This document shows, piece by piece, positions 32,479 through 46,638 of a DNA stretch of 64,000 bases. The stretch covers positions 17,368,479 through 17,432,478 of the forward strand of contig NC_135243.1 in NCBI RefSeq assembly GCF_947623445.1. Reading direction: 5' to 3'. This DNA comes from Clavelina lepadiformis (lineage: Eukaryota; Chordata; Ascidiacea; Aplousobranchia; Clavelinidae). The first letter of the stretch is position 1. Every line of letters begins with the position of its first letter. A program made the position numbers and the translations under genes. The notes under the pieces are model-generated. The model was not told the origin of the DNA. It ran no database searches and saw only the letters and a program-made list of their open reading frames with translations.

Positions 32479-32668
32479 AGATGGGCCGAAGCAGCAGGTA
32501 CTGCAATAGCTGCACAACCCTCAAACGAGCAGGCGCAAGCGCCTAGCGTCGTTCACCGTTCAAAAATCCGTTTAATCGAAGAGCAGTTCAATGAACTGCG
32601 TCCCAGGGATTAAACTGAGAAGAACAGATACTACACTTGATCTTAGCTCTTGAGAGCCGAGAAGCGAT
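32479..32668 (-). ncRNA. U2: U2 snRNA, minus array copy 16
   Basis: As copy 6. Confidence 0.94.
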
Positions 32669-33254
32669 ACCTCTACATCTTCCCGGACTCTTTTTATTCT
32701 TCTCAAAATCCTCCTCGACCTCCAAACGTTCCTATATCGCCCGCCACAAGACGCCAAACTGACGAACTCAACCAGCCAGCAGACAGACGACAATCTTCTG
32801 GCCGCCGCCCAGTCACATGATTTGCTGCTTGATGGTTATTGGACCGTGACAGTGGAGATATTTTGTGTCTATCCCGTGGAGGCCATTTCTTGCATTTTTC
32901 AGCTTTTTGCTATCAAACTGGGAAATACCCTAAAACGATCGCTTTCATTAGTACTCACAACAAATGTAGTAACAGCAGCAGCAGCACAGTTGACTTGAAG
33001 AAACTTTCACAAGATAAATCGGGGATTTATCCATTTTATCAAACCATTCCTGCTGTCACACAGGGCCGACAGTCAATTTCTCATTTTACCGGTGACGCAG
33101 GTGTACAACATTTATCCCATAGACATTAGTCGATCATCGATCAATCCATCCGCCCATCGTCTTTTTTTTTTTTTTTTTTTTTTCCTCCTCCTCCTCTTCT
33201 TCTTCTTTTCTTCAGACTACTTTAATACAAACAAGAGTATCCCACCAGGGTGGG

Positions 33255-33444
33255 AGATGGGCCGAAGCAGCAGGTACTGCAATAGCTGCACAACCCTCAA
33301 ACGAGCAGGCGCAAGCGCCTAGCGTCGTTCACCGTTCAAAAATCCGTTTAATCGAAGAGCAGTTCAATGAACTGCGTCCCAGGGATTAAACTGAGAAGAA
33401 CAGATACTACACTTGATCTTAGCTCTTGAGAGCCGAGAAGCGAT
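33255..33444 (-). ncRNA. U2: U2 snRNA, minus array copy 17
   Basis: As copy 6. Confidence 0.94.
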
Positions 33445-34030
33445 ACCTCTACATCTTCCCGGACTCTTTTTATTCTTCTCAAAATCCTCCTCGACCTCCA
33501 AACGTTCCTATATCGCCCGCCACAAGACGCCAAACTGACGAACTCAACCAGCCAGCAGACAGACGACAATCTTCTGGCCGCCGCCCAGTCACATGATTTG
33601 CTGCTTGATGGTTATTGGACCGTGACAGTGGAGATATTTTGTGTCTATCCCGTGGAGGCCATTTCTTGCATTTTTCAGCTTTTTGCTATCAAACTGGGAA
33701 ATACCCTAAAACGATCGCTTTCATTAGTACTCACAACAAATGTAGTAACAGCAGCAGCAGCACAGTTGACTTGAAGAAACTTTCACAAGATAAATCGGGG
33801 ATTTATCCATTTTATCAAACCATTCCTGCTGTCACACAGGGCCGACAGTCAATTTCTCATTTTACCGGTGACGCAGGTGTACAACATTTATCCCATAGAC
33901 ATTAGTCGATCATCGATCAATCCATCCGCCCATCGTCTTTTTTTTTTTTTTTTTTTTTTCCTCCTCCTCCTCTTCTTCTTCTTTTCTTCAGACTACTTTA
34001 ATACAAACAAGAGTATCCCACCAGGGTGGG

Positions 34031-34220
34031 AGATGGGCCGAAGCAGCAGGTACTGCAATAGCTGCACAACCCTCAAACGAGCAGGCGCAAGCGCCTAGCG
34101 TCGTTCACCGTTCAAAAATCCGTTTAATCGAAGAGCAGTTCAATGAACTGCGTCCCAGGGATTAAACTGAGAAGAACAGATACTACACTTGATCTTAGCT
34201 CTTGAGAGCCGAGAAGCGAT
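34031..34220 (-). ncRNA. U2: U2 snRNA, minus array copy 18
   Basis: As copy 6. Confidence 0.94.
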
Positions 34221-34806
34221 ACCTCTACATCTTCCCGGACTCTTTTTATTCTTCTCAAAATCCTCCTCGACCTCCAAACGTTCCTATATCGCCCGCCACA
34301 AGACGCCAAACTGACGAACTCAACCAGCCAGCAGACAGACGACAATCTTCTGGCCGCCGCCCAGTCACATGATTTGCTGCTTGATGGTTATTGGACCGTG
34401 ACAGTGGAGATATTTTGTGTCTATCCCGTGGAGGCCATTTCTTGCATTTTTCAGCTTTTTGCTATCAAACTGGGAAATACCCTAAAACGATCGCTTTCAT
34501 TAGTACTCACAACAAATGTAGTAACAGCAGCAGCAGCACAGTTGACTTGAAGAAACTTTCACAAGATAAATCGGGGATTTATCCATTTTATCAAACCATT
34601 CCTGCTGTCACACAGGGCCGACAGTCAATTTCTCATTTTACCGGTGACGCAGGTGTACAACATTTATCCCATAGACATTAGTCGATCATCGATCAATCCA
34701 TCCGCCCATCGTCTTTTTTTTTTTTTTTTTTTTTTCCTCCTCCTCCTCTTCTTCTTCTTTTCTTCAGACTACTTTAATACAAACAAGAGTATCCCACCAG
34801 GGTGGG

Positions 34807-34996
34807 AGATGGGCCGAAGCAGCAGGTACTGCAATAGCTGCACAACCCTCAAACGAGCAGGCGCAAGCGCCTAGCGTCGTTCACCGTTCAAAAATCCGTT
34901 TAATCGAAGAGCAGTTCAATGAACTGCGTCCCAGGGATTAAACTGAGAAGAACAGATACTACACTTGATCTTAGCTCTTGAGAGCCGAGAAGCGAT
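34807..34996 (-). ncRNA. U2: U2 snRNA, minus array copy 19
   Basis: As copy 6. Confidence 0.94.
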
Positions 34997-35582
34997 ACCT
35001 CTACATCTTCCCGGACTCTTTTTATTCTTCTCAAAATCCTCCTCGACCTCCAAACGTTCCTATATCGCCCGCCACAAGACGCCAAACTGACGAACTCAAC
35101 CAGCCAGCAGACAGACGACAATCTTCTGGCCGCCGCCCAGTCACATGATTTGCTGCTTGATGGTTATTGGACCGTGACAGTGGAGATATTTTGTGTCTAT
35201 CCCGTGGAGGCCATTTCTTGCATTTTTCAGCTTTTTGCTATCAAACTGGGAAATACCCTAAAACGATCGCTTTCATTAGTACTCACAACAAATGTAGTAA
35301 CAGCAGCAGCAGCACAGTTGACTTGAAGAAACTTTCACAAGATAAATCGGGGATTTATCCATTTTATCAAACCATTCCTGCTGTCACACAGGGCCGACAG
35401 TCAATTTCTCATTTTACCGGTGACGCAGGTGTACAACATTTATCCCATAGACATTAGTCGATCATCGATCAATCCATCCGCCCATCGTCTTTTTTTTTTT
35501 TTTTTTTTTTTCCTCCTCCTCCTCTTCTTCTTCTTTTCTTCAGACTACTTTAATACAAACAAGAGTATCCCACCAGGGTGGG

Positions 35583-35772
35583 AGATGGGCCGAAGCAGCA
35601 GGTACTGCAATAGCTGCACAACCCTCAAACGAGCAGGCGCAAGCGCCTAGCGTCGTTCACCGTTCAAAAATCCGTTTAATCGAAGAGCAGTTCAATGAAC
35701 TGCGTCCCAGGGATTAAACTGAGAAGAACAGATACTACACTTGATCTTAGCTCTTGAGAGCCGAGAAGCGAT
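35583..35772 (-). ncRNA. U2: U2 snRNA, minus array copy 20
   Basis: As copy 6. Confidence 0.94.
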
Positions 35773-36358
35773 ACCTCTACATCTTCCCGGACTCTTTTTA
35801 TTCTTCTCAAAATCCTCCTCGACCTCCAAACGTTCCTATATCGCCCGCCACAAGACGCCAAACTGACGAACTCAACCAGCCAGCAGACAGACGACAATCT
35901 TCTGGCCGCCGCCCAGTCACATGATTTGCTGCTTGATGGTTATTGGACCGTGACAGTGGAGATATTTTGTGTCTATCCCGTGGAGGCCATTTCTTGCATT
36001 TTTCAGCTTTTTGCTATCAAACTGGGAAATACCCTAAAACGATCGCTTTCATTAGTACTCACAACAAATGTAGTAACAGCAGCAGCAGCACAGTTGACTT
36101 GAAGAAACTTTCACAAGATAAATCGGGGATTTATCCATTTTATCAAACCATTCCTGCTGTCACACAGGGCCGACAGTCAATTTCTCATTTTACCGGTGAC
36201 GCAGGTGTACAACATTTATCCCATAGACATTAGTCGATCATCGATCAATCCATCCGCCCATCGTCTTTTTTTTTTTTTTTTTTTTTTCCTCCTCCTCCTC
36301 TTCTTCTTCTTTTCTTCAGACTACTTTAATACAAACAAGAGTATCCCACCAGGGTGGG

Positions 36359-36548
36359 AGATGGGCCGAAGCAGCAGGTACTGCAATAGCTGCACAACCC
36401 TCAAACGAGCAGGCGCAAGCGCCTAGCGTCGTTCACCGTTCAAAAATCCGTTTAATCGAAGAGCAGTTCAATGAACTGCGTCCCAGGGATTAAACTGAGA
36501 AGAACAGATACTACACTTGATCTTAGCTCTTGAGAGCCGAGAAGCGAT
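36359..36548 (-). ncRNA. U2: U2 snRNA, minus array copy 21
   Basis: As copy 6. Confidence 0.94.
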
Positions 36549-37134
36549 ACCTCTACATCTTCCCGGACTCTTTTTATTCTTCTCAAAATCCTCCTCGACC
36601 TCCAAACGTTCCTATATCGCCCGCCACAAGACGCCAAACTGACGAACTCAACCAGCCAGCAGACAGACGACAATCTTCTGGCCGCCGCCCAGTCACATGA
36701 TTTGCTGCTTGATGGTTATTGGACCGTGACAGTGGAGATATTTTGTGTCTATCCCGTGGAGGCCATTTCTTGCATTTTTCAGCTTTTTGCTATCAAACTG
36801 GGAAATACCCTAAAACGATCGCTTTCATTAGTACTCACAACAAATGTAGTAACAGCAGCAGCAGCACAGTTGACTTGAAGAAACTTTCACAAGATAAATC
36901 GGGGATTTATCCATTTTATCAAACCATTCCTGCTGTCACACAGGGCCGACAGTCAATTTCTCATTTTACCGGTGACGCAGGTGTACAACATTTATCCCAT
37001 AGACATTAGTCGATCATCGATCAATCCATCCGCCCATCGTCTTTTTTTTTTTTTTTTTTTTTTCCTCCTCCTCCTCTTCTTCTTCTTTTCTTCAGACTAC
37101 TTTAATACAAACAAGAGTATCCCACCAGGGTGGG

Positions 37135-37324
37135 AGATGGGCCGAAGCAGCAGGTACTGCAATAGCTGCACAACCCTCAAACGAGCAGGCGCAAGCGCCT
37201 AGCGTCGTTCACCGTTCAAAAATCCGTTTAATCGAAGAGCAGTTCAATGAACTGCGTCCCAGGGATTAAACTGAGAAGAACAGATACTACACTTGATCTT
37301 AGCTCTTGAGAGCCGAGAAGCGAT
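37135..37324 (-). ncRNA. U2: U2 snRNA, minus array copy 22
   Basis: As copy 6. Confidence 0.94.
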
Positions 37325-37910
37325 ACCTCTACATCTTCCCGGACTCTTTTTATTCTTCTCAAAATCCTCCTCGACCTCCAAACGTTCCTATATCGCCCGC
37401 CACAAGACGCCAAACTGACGAACTCAACCAGCCAGCAGACAGACGACAATCTTCTGGCCGCCGCCCAGTCACATGATTTGCTGCTTGATGGTTATTGGAC
37501 CGTGACAGTGGAGATATTTTGTGTCTATCCCGTGGAGGCCATTTCTTGCATTTTTCAGCTTTTTGCTATCAAACTGGGAAATACCCTAAAACGATCGCTT
37601 TCATTAGTACTCACAACAAATGTAGTAACAGCAGCAGCAGCACAGTTGACTTGAAGAAACTTTCACAAGATAAATCGGGGATTTATCCATTTTATCAAAC
37701 CATTCCTGCTGTCACACAGGGCCGACAGTCAATTTCTCATTTTACCGGTGACGCAGGTGTACAACATTTATCCCATAGACATTAGTCGATCATCGATCAA
37801 TCCATCCGCCCATCGTCTTTTTTTTTTTTTTTTTTTTTTCCTCCTCCTCCTCTTCTTCTTCTTTTCTTCAGACTACTTTAATACAAACAAGAGTATCCCA
37901 CCAGGGTGGG

Positions 37911-38100
37911 AGATGGGCCGAAGCAGCAGGTACTGCAATAGCTGCACAACCCTCAAACGAGCAGGCGCAAGCGCCTAGCGTCGTTCACCGTTCAAAAATC
38001 CGTTTAATCGAAGAGCAGTTCAATGAACTGCGTCCCAGGGATTAAACTGAGAAGAACAGATACTACACTTGATCTTAGCTCTTGAGAGCCGAGAAGCGAT
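37911..38100 (-). ncRNA. U2: U2 snRNA, minus array copy 23
   Basis: As copy 6. Confidence 0.94.
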
Positions 38101-38686
38101 ACCTCTACATCTTCCCGGACTCTTTTTATTCTTCTCAAAATCCTCCTCGACCTCCAAACGTTCCTATATCGCCCGCCACAAGACGCCAAACTGACGAACT
38201 CAACCAGCCAGCAGACAGACGACAATCTTCTGGCCGCCGCCCAGTCACATGATTTGCTGCTTGATGGTTATTGGACCGTGACAGTGGAGATATTTTGTGT
38301 CTATCCCGTGGAGGCCATTTCTTGCATTTTTCAGCTTTTTGCTATCAAACTGGGAAATACCCTAAAACGATCGCTTTCATTAGTACTCACAACAAATGTA
38401 GTAACAGCAGCAGCAGCACAGTTGACTTGAAGAAACTTTCACAAGATAAATCGGGGATTTATCCATTTTATCAAACCATTCCTGCTGTCACACAGGGCCG
38501 ACAGTCAATTTCTCATTTTACCGGTGACGCAGGTGTACAACATTTATCCCATAGACATTAGTCGATCATCGATCAATCCATCCGCCCATCGTCTTTTTTT
38601 TTTTTTTTTTTTTTTCCTCCTCCTCCTCTTCTTCTTCTTTTCTTCAGACTACTTTAATACAAACAAGAGTATCCCACCAGGGTGGG

Positions 38687-38876
38687 AGATGGGCCGAAGC
38701 AGCAGGTACTGCAATAGCTGCACAACCCTCAAACGAGCAGGCGCAAGCGCCTAGCGTCGTTCACCGTTCAAAAATCCGTTTAATCGAAGAGCAGTTCAAT
38801 GAACTGCGTCCCAGGGATTAAACTGAGAAGAACAGATACTACACTTGATCTTAGCTCTTGAGAGCCGAGAAGCGAT
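38687..38876 (-). ncRNA. U2: U2 snRNA, minus array copy 24
   Basis: As copy 6. Confidence 0.94.
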
Positions 38877-39464
38877 ACCTCTACATCTTCCCGGACTCTT
38901 TTTATTCTTCTCAAAATCCTCCTCGACCTCCAAACGTTCCTATATCGCCCGCCACAAGACGCCAAACTGACGAACTCAACCAGCCAGCAGACAGACGACA
39001 ATCTTCTGGCCGCCGCCCAGTCACATGATTTGCTGCTTGATGGTTATTGGACCGTGACAGTGGAGATATTTTGTGTCTATCCCGTGGAGGCCATTTCTTG
39101 CATTTTTCAGCTTTTTGCTATCAAACTGGGAAATACCCTAAAACGATCGCTTTCATTAGTACTCACAACAAATGTAGTAACAGCAGCAGCAGCACAGTTG
39201 ACTTGAAGAAACTTTCACAAGATAAATCGGGGATTTATCCATTTTATCAAACCATTCCTGCTGTCACACAGGGCCGACAGTCAATTTCTCATTTTACCGG
39301 TGACGCAGGTGTACAACATTTATCCCATAGACATTAGTCGATCATCGATCAATCCATCCGCCCATCGTCTTTTTTTTTTTTTTTTTTTTTTCTCCTCCTC
39401 CTCCTCTTCTTCTTCTTTTCTTCAGACTACTTTAATACAAACAAGAGTATCCCACCAGGGTGGG

Positions 39465-39654
39465 AGATGGGCCGAAGCAGCAGGTACTGCAATAGCTGCA
39501 CAACCCTCAAACGAGCAGGCGCAAGCGCCTAGCGTCGTTCACCGTTCAAAAATCCGTTTAATCGAAGAGCAGTTCAATGAACTGCGTCCCAGGGATTAAA
39601 CTGAGAAGAACAGATACTACACTTGATCTTAGCTCTTGAGAGCCGAGAAGCGAT
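39465..39654 (-). ncRNA. U2: U2 snRNA, minus array copy 25
   Basis: Normal gene; its downstream pyrimidine tract has an extra CT at about 39392, so this unit is 778 bp. Confidence 0.94.
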
Positions 39655-40240
39655 ACCTCTACATCTTCCCGGACTCTTTTTATTCTTCTCAAAATCCTCC
39701 TCGACCTCCAAACGTTCCTATATCGCCCGCCACAAGACGCCAAACTGACGAACTCAACCAGCCAGCAGACAGACGACAATCTTCTGGCCGCCGCCCAGTC
39801 ACATGATTTGCTGCTTGATGGTTATTGGACCGTGACAGTGGAGATATTTTGTGTCTATCCCGTGGAGGCCATTTCTTGCATTTTTCAGCTTTTTGCTATC
39901 AAACTGGGAAATACCCTAAAACGATCGCTTTCATTAGTACTCACAACAAATGTAGTAACAGCAGCAGCAGCACAGTTGACTTGAAGAAACTTTCACAAGA
40001 TAAATCGGGGATTTATCCATTTTATCAAACCATTCCTGCTGTCACACAGGGCCGACAGTCAATTTCTCATTTTACCGGTGACGCAGGTGTACAACATTTA
40101 TCCCATAGACATTAGTCGATCATCGATCAATCCATCCGCCCATCGTCTTTTTTTTTTTTTTTTTTTTTTCCTCCTCCTCCTCTTCTTCTTCTTTTCTTCA
40201 GACTACTTTAATACAAACAAGAGTATCCCACCAGGGTGGG

Positions 40241-40430
40241 AGATGGGCCGAAGCAGCAGGTACTGCAATAGCTGCACAACCCTCAAACGAGCAGGCGCAA
40301 GCGCCTAGCGTCGTTCACCGTTCAAAAATCCGTTTAATCGAAGAGCAGTTCAATGAACTGCGTCCCAGGGATTAAACTGAGAAGAACAGATACTACACTT
40401 GATCTTAGCTCTTGAGAGCCGAGAAGCGAT
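40241..40430 (-). ncRNA. U2: U2 snRNA, minus array copy 26
   Basis: Normal; exact 776-bp step from here to copy 53. Confidence 0.94.
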
Positions 40431-41016
40431 ACCTCTACATCTTCCCGGACTCTTTTTATTCTTCTCAAAATCCTCCTCGACCTCCAAACGTTCCTATATC
40501 GCCCGCCACAAGACGCCAAACTGACGAACTCAACCAGCCAGCAGACAGACGACAATCTTCTGGCCGCCGCCCAGTCACATGATTTGCTGCTTGATGGTTA
40601 TTGGACCGTGACAGTGGAGATATTTTGTGTCTATCCCGTGGAGGCCATTTCTTGCATTTTTCAGCTTTTTGCTATCAAACTGGGAAATACCCTAAAACGA
40701 TCGCTTTCATTAGTACTCACAACAAATGTAGTAACAGCAGCAGCAGCACAGTTGACTTGAAGAAACTTTCACAAGATAAATCGGGGATTTATCCATTTTA
40801 TCAAACCATTCCTGCTGTCACACAGGGCCGACAGTCAATTTCTCATTTTACCGGTGACGCAGGTGTACAACATTTATCCCATAGACATTAGTCGATCATC
40901 GATCAATCCATCCGCCCATCGTCTTTTTTTTTTTTTTTTTTTTTTCCTCCTCCTCCTCTTCTTCTTCTTTTCTTCAGACTACTTTAATACAAACAAGAGT
41001 ATCCCACCAGGGTGGG

Positions 41017-41206
41017 AGATGGGCCGAAGCAGCAGGTACTGCAATAGCTGCACAACCCTCAAACGAGCAGGCGCAAGCGCCTAGCGTCGTTCACCGTTCA
41101 AAAATCCGTTTAATCGAAGAGCAGTTCAATGAACTGCGTCCCAGGGATTAAACTGAGAAGAACAGATACTACACTTGATCTTAGCTCTTGAGAGCCGAGA
41201 AGCGAT
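41017..41206 (-). ncRNA. U2: U2 snRNA, minus array copy 27
   Basis: As copy 26. Confidence 0.94.
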
Positions 41207-41792
41207 ACCTCTACATCTTCCCGGACTCTTTTTATTCTTCTCAAAATCCTCCTCGACCTCCAAACGTTCCTATATCGCCCGCCACAAGACGCCAAACTGA
41301 CGAACTCAACCAGCCAGCAGACAGACGACAATCTTCTGGCCGCCGCCCAGTCACATGATTTGCTGCTTGATGGTTATTGGACCGTGACAGTGGAGATATT
41401 TTGTGTCTATCCCGTGGAGGCCATTTCTTGCATTTTTCAGCTTTTTGCTATCAAACTGGGAAATACCCTAAAACGATCGCTTTCATTAGTACTCACAACA
41501 AATGTAGTAACAGCAGCAGCAGCACAGTTGACTTGAAGAAACTTTCACAAGATAAATCGGGGATTTATCCATTTTATCAAACCATTCCTGCTGTCACACA
41601 GGGCCGACAGTCAATTTCTCATTTTACCGGTGACGCAGGTGTACAACATTTATCCCATAGACATTAGTCGATCATCGATCAATCCATCCGCCCATCGTCT
41701 TTTTTTTTTTTTTTTTTTTTTCCTCCTCCTCCTCTTCTTCTTCTTTTCTTCAGACTACTTTAATACAAACAAGAGTATCCCACCAGGGTGGG

Positions 41793-41982
41793 AGATGGGC
41801 CGAAGCAGCAGGTACTGCAATAGCTGCACAACCCTCAAACGAGCAGGCGCAAGCGCCTAGCGTCGTTCACCGTTCAAAAATCCGTTTAATCGAAGAGCAG
41901 TTCAATGAACTGCGTCCCAGGGATTAAACTGAGAAGAACAGATACTACACTTGATCTTAGCTCTTGAGAGCCGAGAAGCGAT
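41793..41982 (-). ncRNA. U2: U2 snRNA, minus array copy 28
   Basis: As copy 26. Confidence 0.94.
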
Positions 41983-42568
41983 ACCTCTACATCTTCCCGG
42001 ACTCTTTTTATTCTTCTCAAAATCCTCCTCGACCTCCAAACGTTCCTATATCGCCCGCCACAAGACGCCAAACTGACGAACTCAACCAGCCAGCAGACAG
42101 ACGACAATCTTCTGGCCGCCGCCCAGTCACATGATTTGCTGCTTGATGGTTATTGGACCGTGACAGTGGAGATATTTTGTGTCTATCCCGTGGAGGCCAT
42201 TTCTTGCATTTTTCAGCTTTTTGCTATCAAACTGGGAAATACCCTAAAACGATCGCTTTCATTAGTACTCACAACAAATGTAGTAACAGCAGCAGCAGCA
42301 CAGTTGACTTGAAGAAACTTTCACAAGATAAATCGGGGATTTATCCATTTTATCAAACCATTCCTGCTGTCACACAGGGCCGACAGTCAATTTCTCATTT
42401 TACCGGTGACGCAGGTGTACAACATTTATCCCATAGACATTAGTCGATCATCGATCAATCCATCCGCCCATCGTCTTTTTTTTTTTTTTTTTTTTTTCCT
42501 CCTCCTCCTCTTCTTCTTCTTTTCTTCAGACTACTTTAATACAAACAAGAGTATCCCACCAGGGTGGG

Positions 42569-42758
42569 AGATGGGCCGAAGCAGCAGGTACTGCAATAGC
42601 TGCACAACCCTCAAACGAGCAGGCGCAAGCGCCTAGCGTCGTTCACCGTTCAAAAATCCGTTTAATCGAAGAGCAGTTCAATGAACTGCGTCCCAGGGAT
42701 TAAACTGAGAAGAACAGATACTACACTTGATCTTAGCTCTTGAGAGCCGAGAAGCGAT
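42569..42758 (-). ncRNA. U2: U2 snRNA, minus array copy 29
   Basis: As copy 26. Confidence 0.94.
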
Positions 42759-43344
42759 ACCTCTACATCTTCCCGGACTCTTTTTATTCTTCTCAAAATC
42801 CTCCTCGACCTCCAAACGTTCCTATATCGCCCGCCACAAGACGCCAAACTGACGAACTCAACCAGCCAGCAGACAGACGACAATCTTCTGGCCGCCGCCC
42901 AGTCACATGATTTGCTGCTTGATGGTTATTGGACCGTGACAGTGGAGATATTTTGTGTCTATCCCGTGGAGGCCATTTCTTGCATTTTTCAGCTTTTTGC
43001 TATCAAACTGGGAAATACCCTAAAACGATCGCTTTCATTAGTACTCACAACAAATGTAGTAACAGCAGCAGCAGCACAGTTGACTTGAAGAAACTTTCAC
43101 AAGATAAATCGGGGATTTATCCATTTTATCAAACCATTCCTGCTGTCACACAGGGCCGACAGTCAATTTCTCATTTTACCGGTGACGCAGGTGTACAACA
43201 TTTATCCCATAGACATTAGTCGATCATCGATCAATCCATCCGCCCATCGTCTTTTTTTTTTTTTTTTTTTTTTCCTCCTCCTCCTCTTCTTCTTCTTTTC
43301 TTCAGACTACTTTAATACAAACAAGAGTATCCCACCAGGGTGGG

Positions 43345-43534
43345 AGATGGGCCGAAGCAGCAGGTACTGCAATAGCTGCACAACCCTCAAACGAGCAGGC
43401 GCAAGCGCCTAGCGTCGTTCACCGTTCAAAAATCCGTTTAATCGAAGAGCAGTTCAATGAACTGCGTCCCAGGGATTAAACTGAGAAGAACAGATACTAC
43501 ACTTGATCTTAGCTCTTGAGAGCCGAGAAGCGAT
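43345..43534 (-). ncRNA. U2: U2 snRNA, minus array copy 30
   Basis: As copy 26. Confidence 0.94.
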
Positions 43535-44120
43535 ACCTCTACATCTTCCCGGACTCTTTTTATTCTTCTCAAAATCCTCCTCGACCTCCAAACGTTCCTA
43601 TATCGCCCGCCACAAGACGCCAAACTGACGAACTCAACCAGCCAGCAGACAGACGACAATCTTCTGGCCGCCGCCCAGTCACATGATTTGCTGCTTGATG
43701 GTTATTGGACCGTGACAGTGGAGATATTTTGTGTCTATCCCGTGGAGGCCATTTCTTGCATTTTTCAGCTTTTTGCTATCAAACTGGGAAATACCCTAAA
43801 ACGATCGCTTTCATTAGTACTCACAACAAATGTAGTAACAGCAGCAGCAGCACAGTTGACTTGAAGAAACTTTCACAAGATAAATCGGGGATTTATCCAT
43901 TTTATCAAACCATTCCTGCTGTCACACAGGGCCGACAGTCAATTTCTCATTTTACCGGTGACGCAGGTGTACAACATTTATCCCATAGACATTAGTCGAT
44001 CATCGATCAATCCATCCGCCCATCGTCTTTTTTTTTTTTTTTTTTTTTTCCTCCTCCTCCTCTTCTTCTTCTTTTCTTCAGACTACTTTAATACAAACAA
44101 GAGTATCCCACCAGGGTGGG

Positions 44121-44310
44121 AGATGGGCCGAAGCAGCAGGTACTGCAATAGCTGCACAACCCTCAAACGAGCAGGCGCAAGCGCCTAGCGTCGTTCACCG
44201 TTCAAAAATCCGTTTAATCGAAGAGCAGTTCAATGAACTGCGTCCCAGGGATTAAACTGAGAAGAACAGATACTACACTTGATCTTAGCTCTTGAGAGCC
44301 GAGAAGCGAT
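44121..44310 (-). ncRNA. U2: U2 snRNA, minus array copy 31
   Basis: As copy 26. Confidence 0.94.
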
Positions 44311-44896
44311 ACCTCTACATCTTCCCGGACTCTTTTTATTCTTCTCAAAATCCTCCTCGACCTCCAAACGTTCCTATATCGCCCGCCACAAGACGCCAAA
44401 CTGACGAACTCAACCAGCCAGCAGACAGACGACAATCTTCTGGCCGCCGCCCAGTCACATGATTTGCTGCTTGATGGTTATTGGACCGTGACAGTGGAGA
44501 TATTTTGTGTCTATCCCGTGGAGGCCATTTCTTGCATTTTTCAGCTTTTTGCTATCAAACTGGGAAATACCCTAAAACGATCGCTTTCATTAGTACTCAC
44601 AACAAATGTAGTAACAGCAGCAGCAGCACAGTTGACTTGAAGAAACTTTCACAAGATAAATCGGGGATTTATCCATTTTATCAAACCATTCCTGCTGTCA
44701 CACAGGGCCGACAGTCAATTTCTCATTTTACCGGTGACGCAGGTGTACAACATTTATCCCATAGACATTAGTCGATCATCGATCAATCCATCCGCCCATC
44801 GTCTTTTTTTTTTTTTTTTTTTTTTCCTCCTCCTCCTCTTCTTCTTCTTTTCTTCAGACTACTTTAATACAAACAAGAGTATCCCACCAGGGTGGG

Positions 44897-45086
44897 AGAT
44901 GGGCCGAAGCAGCAGGTACTGCAATAGCTGCACAACCCTCAAACGAGCAGGCGCAAGCGCCTAGCGTCGTTCACCGTTCAAAAATCCGTTTAATCGAAGA
45001 GCAGTTCAATGAACTGCGTCCCAGGGATTAAACTGAGAAGAACAGATACTACACTTGATCTTAGCTCTTGAGAGCCGAGAAGCGAT
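44897..45086 (-). ncRNA. U2: U2 snRNA, minus array copy 32
   Basis: As copy 26. Confidence 0.94.
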
Positions 45087-45672
45087 ACCTCTACATCTTC
45101 CCGGACTCTTTTTATTCTTCTCAAAATCCTCCTCGACCTCCAAACGTTCCTATATCGCCCGCCACAAGACGCCAAACTGACGAACTCAACCAGCCAGCAG
45201 ACAGACGACAATCTTCTGGCCGCCGCCCAGTCACATGATTTGCTGCTTGATGGTTATTGGACCGTGACAGTGGAGATATTTTGTGTCTATCCCGTGGAGG
45301 CCATTTCTTGCATTTTTCAGCTTTTTGCTATCAAACTGGGAAATACCCTAAAACGATCGCTTTCATTAGTACTCACAACAAATGTAGTAACAGCAGCAGC
45401 AGCACAGTTGACTTGAAGAAACTTTCACAAGATAAATCGGGGATTTATCCATTTTATCAAACCATTCCTGCTGTCACACAGGGCCGACAGTCAATTTCTC
45501 ATTTTACCGGTGACGCAGGTGTACAACATTTATCCCATAGACATTAGTCGATCATCGATCAATCCATCCGCCCATCGTCTTTTTTTTTTTTTTTTTTTTT
45601 TCCTCCTCCTCCTCTTCTTCTTCTTTTCTTCAGACTACTTTAATACAAACAAGAGTATCCCACCAGGGTGGG

Positions 45673-45862
45673 AGATGGGCCGAAGCAGCAGGTACTGCAA
45701 TAGCTGCACAACCCTCAAACGAGCAGGCGCAAGCGCCTAGCGTCGTTCACCGTTCAAAAATCCGTTTAATCGAAGAGCAGTTCAATGAACTGCGTCCCAG
45801 GGATTAAACTGAGAAGAACAGATACTACACTTGATCTTAGCTCTTGAGAGCCGAGAAGCGAT
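45673..45862 (-). ncRNA. U2: U2 snRNA, minus array copy 33
   Basis: As copy 26. Confidence 0.94.
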
Positions 45863-46448
45863 ACCTCTACATCTTCCCGGACTCTTTTTATTCTTCTCAA
45901 AATCCTCCTCGACCTCCAAACGTTCCTATATCGCCCGCCACAAGACGCCAAACTGACGAACTCAACCAGCCAGCAGACAGACGACAATCTTCTGGCCGCC
46001 GCCCAGTCACATGATTTGCTGCTTGATGGTTATTGGACCGTGACAGTGGAGATATTTTGTGTCTATCCCGTGGAGGCCATTTCTTGCATTTTTCAGCTTT
46101 TTGCTATCAAACTGGGAAATACCCTAAAACGATCGCTTTCATTAGTACTCACAACAAATGTAGTAACAGCAGCAGCAGCACAGTTGACTTGAAGAAACTT
46201 TCACAAGATAAATCGGGGATTTATCCATTTTATCAAACCATTCCTGCTGTCACACAGGGCCGACAGTCAATTTCTCATTTTACCGGTGACGCAGGTGTAC
46301 AACATTTATCCCATAGACATTAGTCGATCATCGATCAATCCATCCGCCCATCGTCTTTTTTTTTTTTTTTTTTTTTTCCTCCTCCTCCTCTTCTTCTTCT
46401 TTTCTTCAGACTACTTTAATACAAACAAGAGTATCCCACCAGGGTGGG

Positions 46449-46638
46449 AGATGGGCCGAAGCAGCAGGTACTGCAATAGCTGCACAACCCTCAAACGAGC
46501 AGGCGCAAGCGCCTAGCGTCGTTCACCGTTCAAAAATCCGTTTAATCGAAGAGCAGTTCAATGAACTGCGTCCCAGGGATTAAACTGAGAAGAACAGATA
46601 CTACACTTGATCTTAGCTCTTGAGAGCCGAGAAGCGAT
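46449..46638 (-). ncRNA. U2: U2 snRNA, minus array copy 34
   Basis: As copy 26. Confidence 0.94.
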
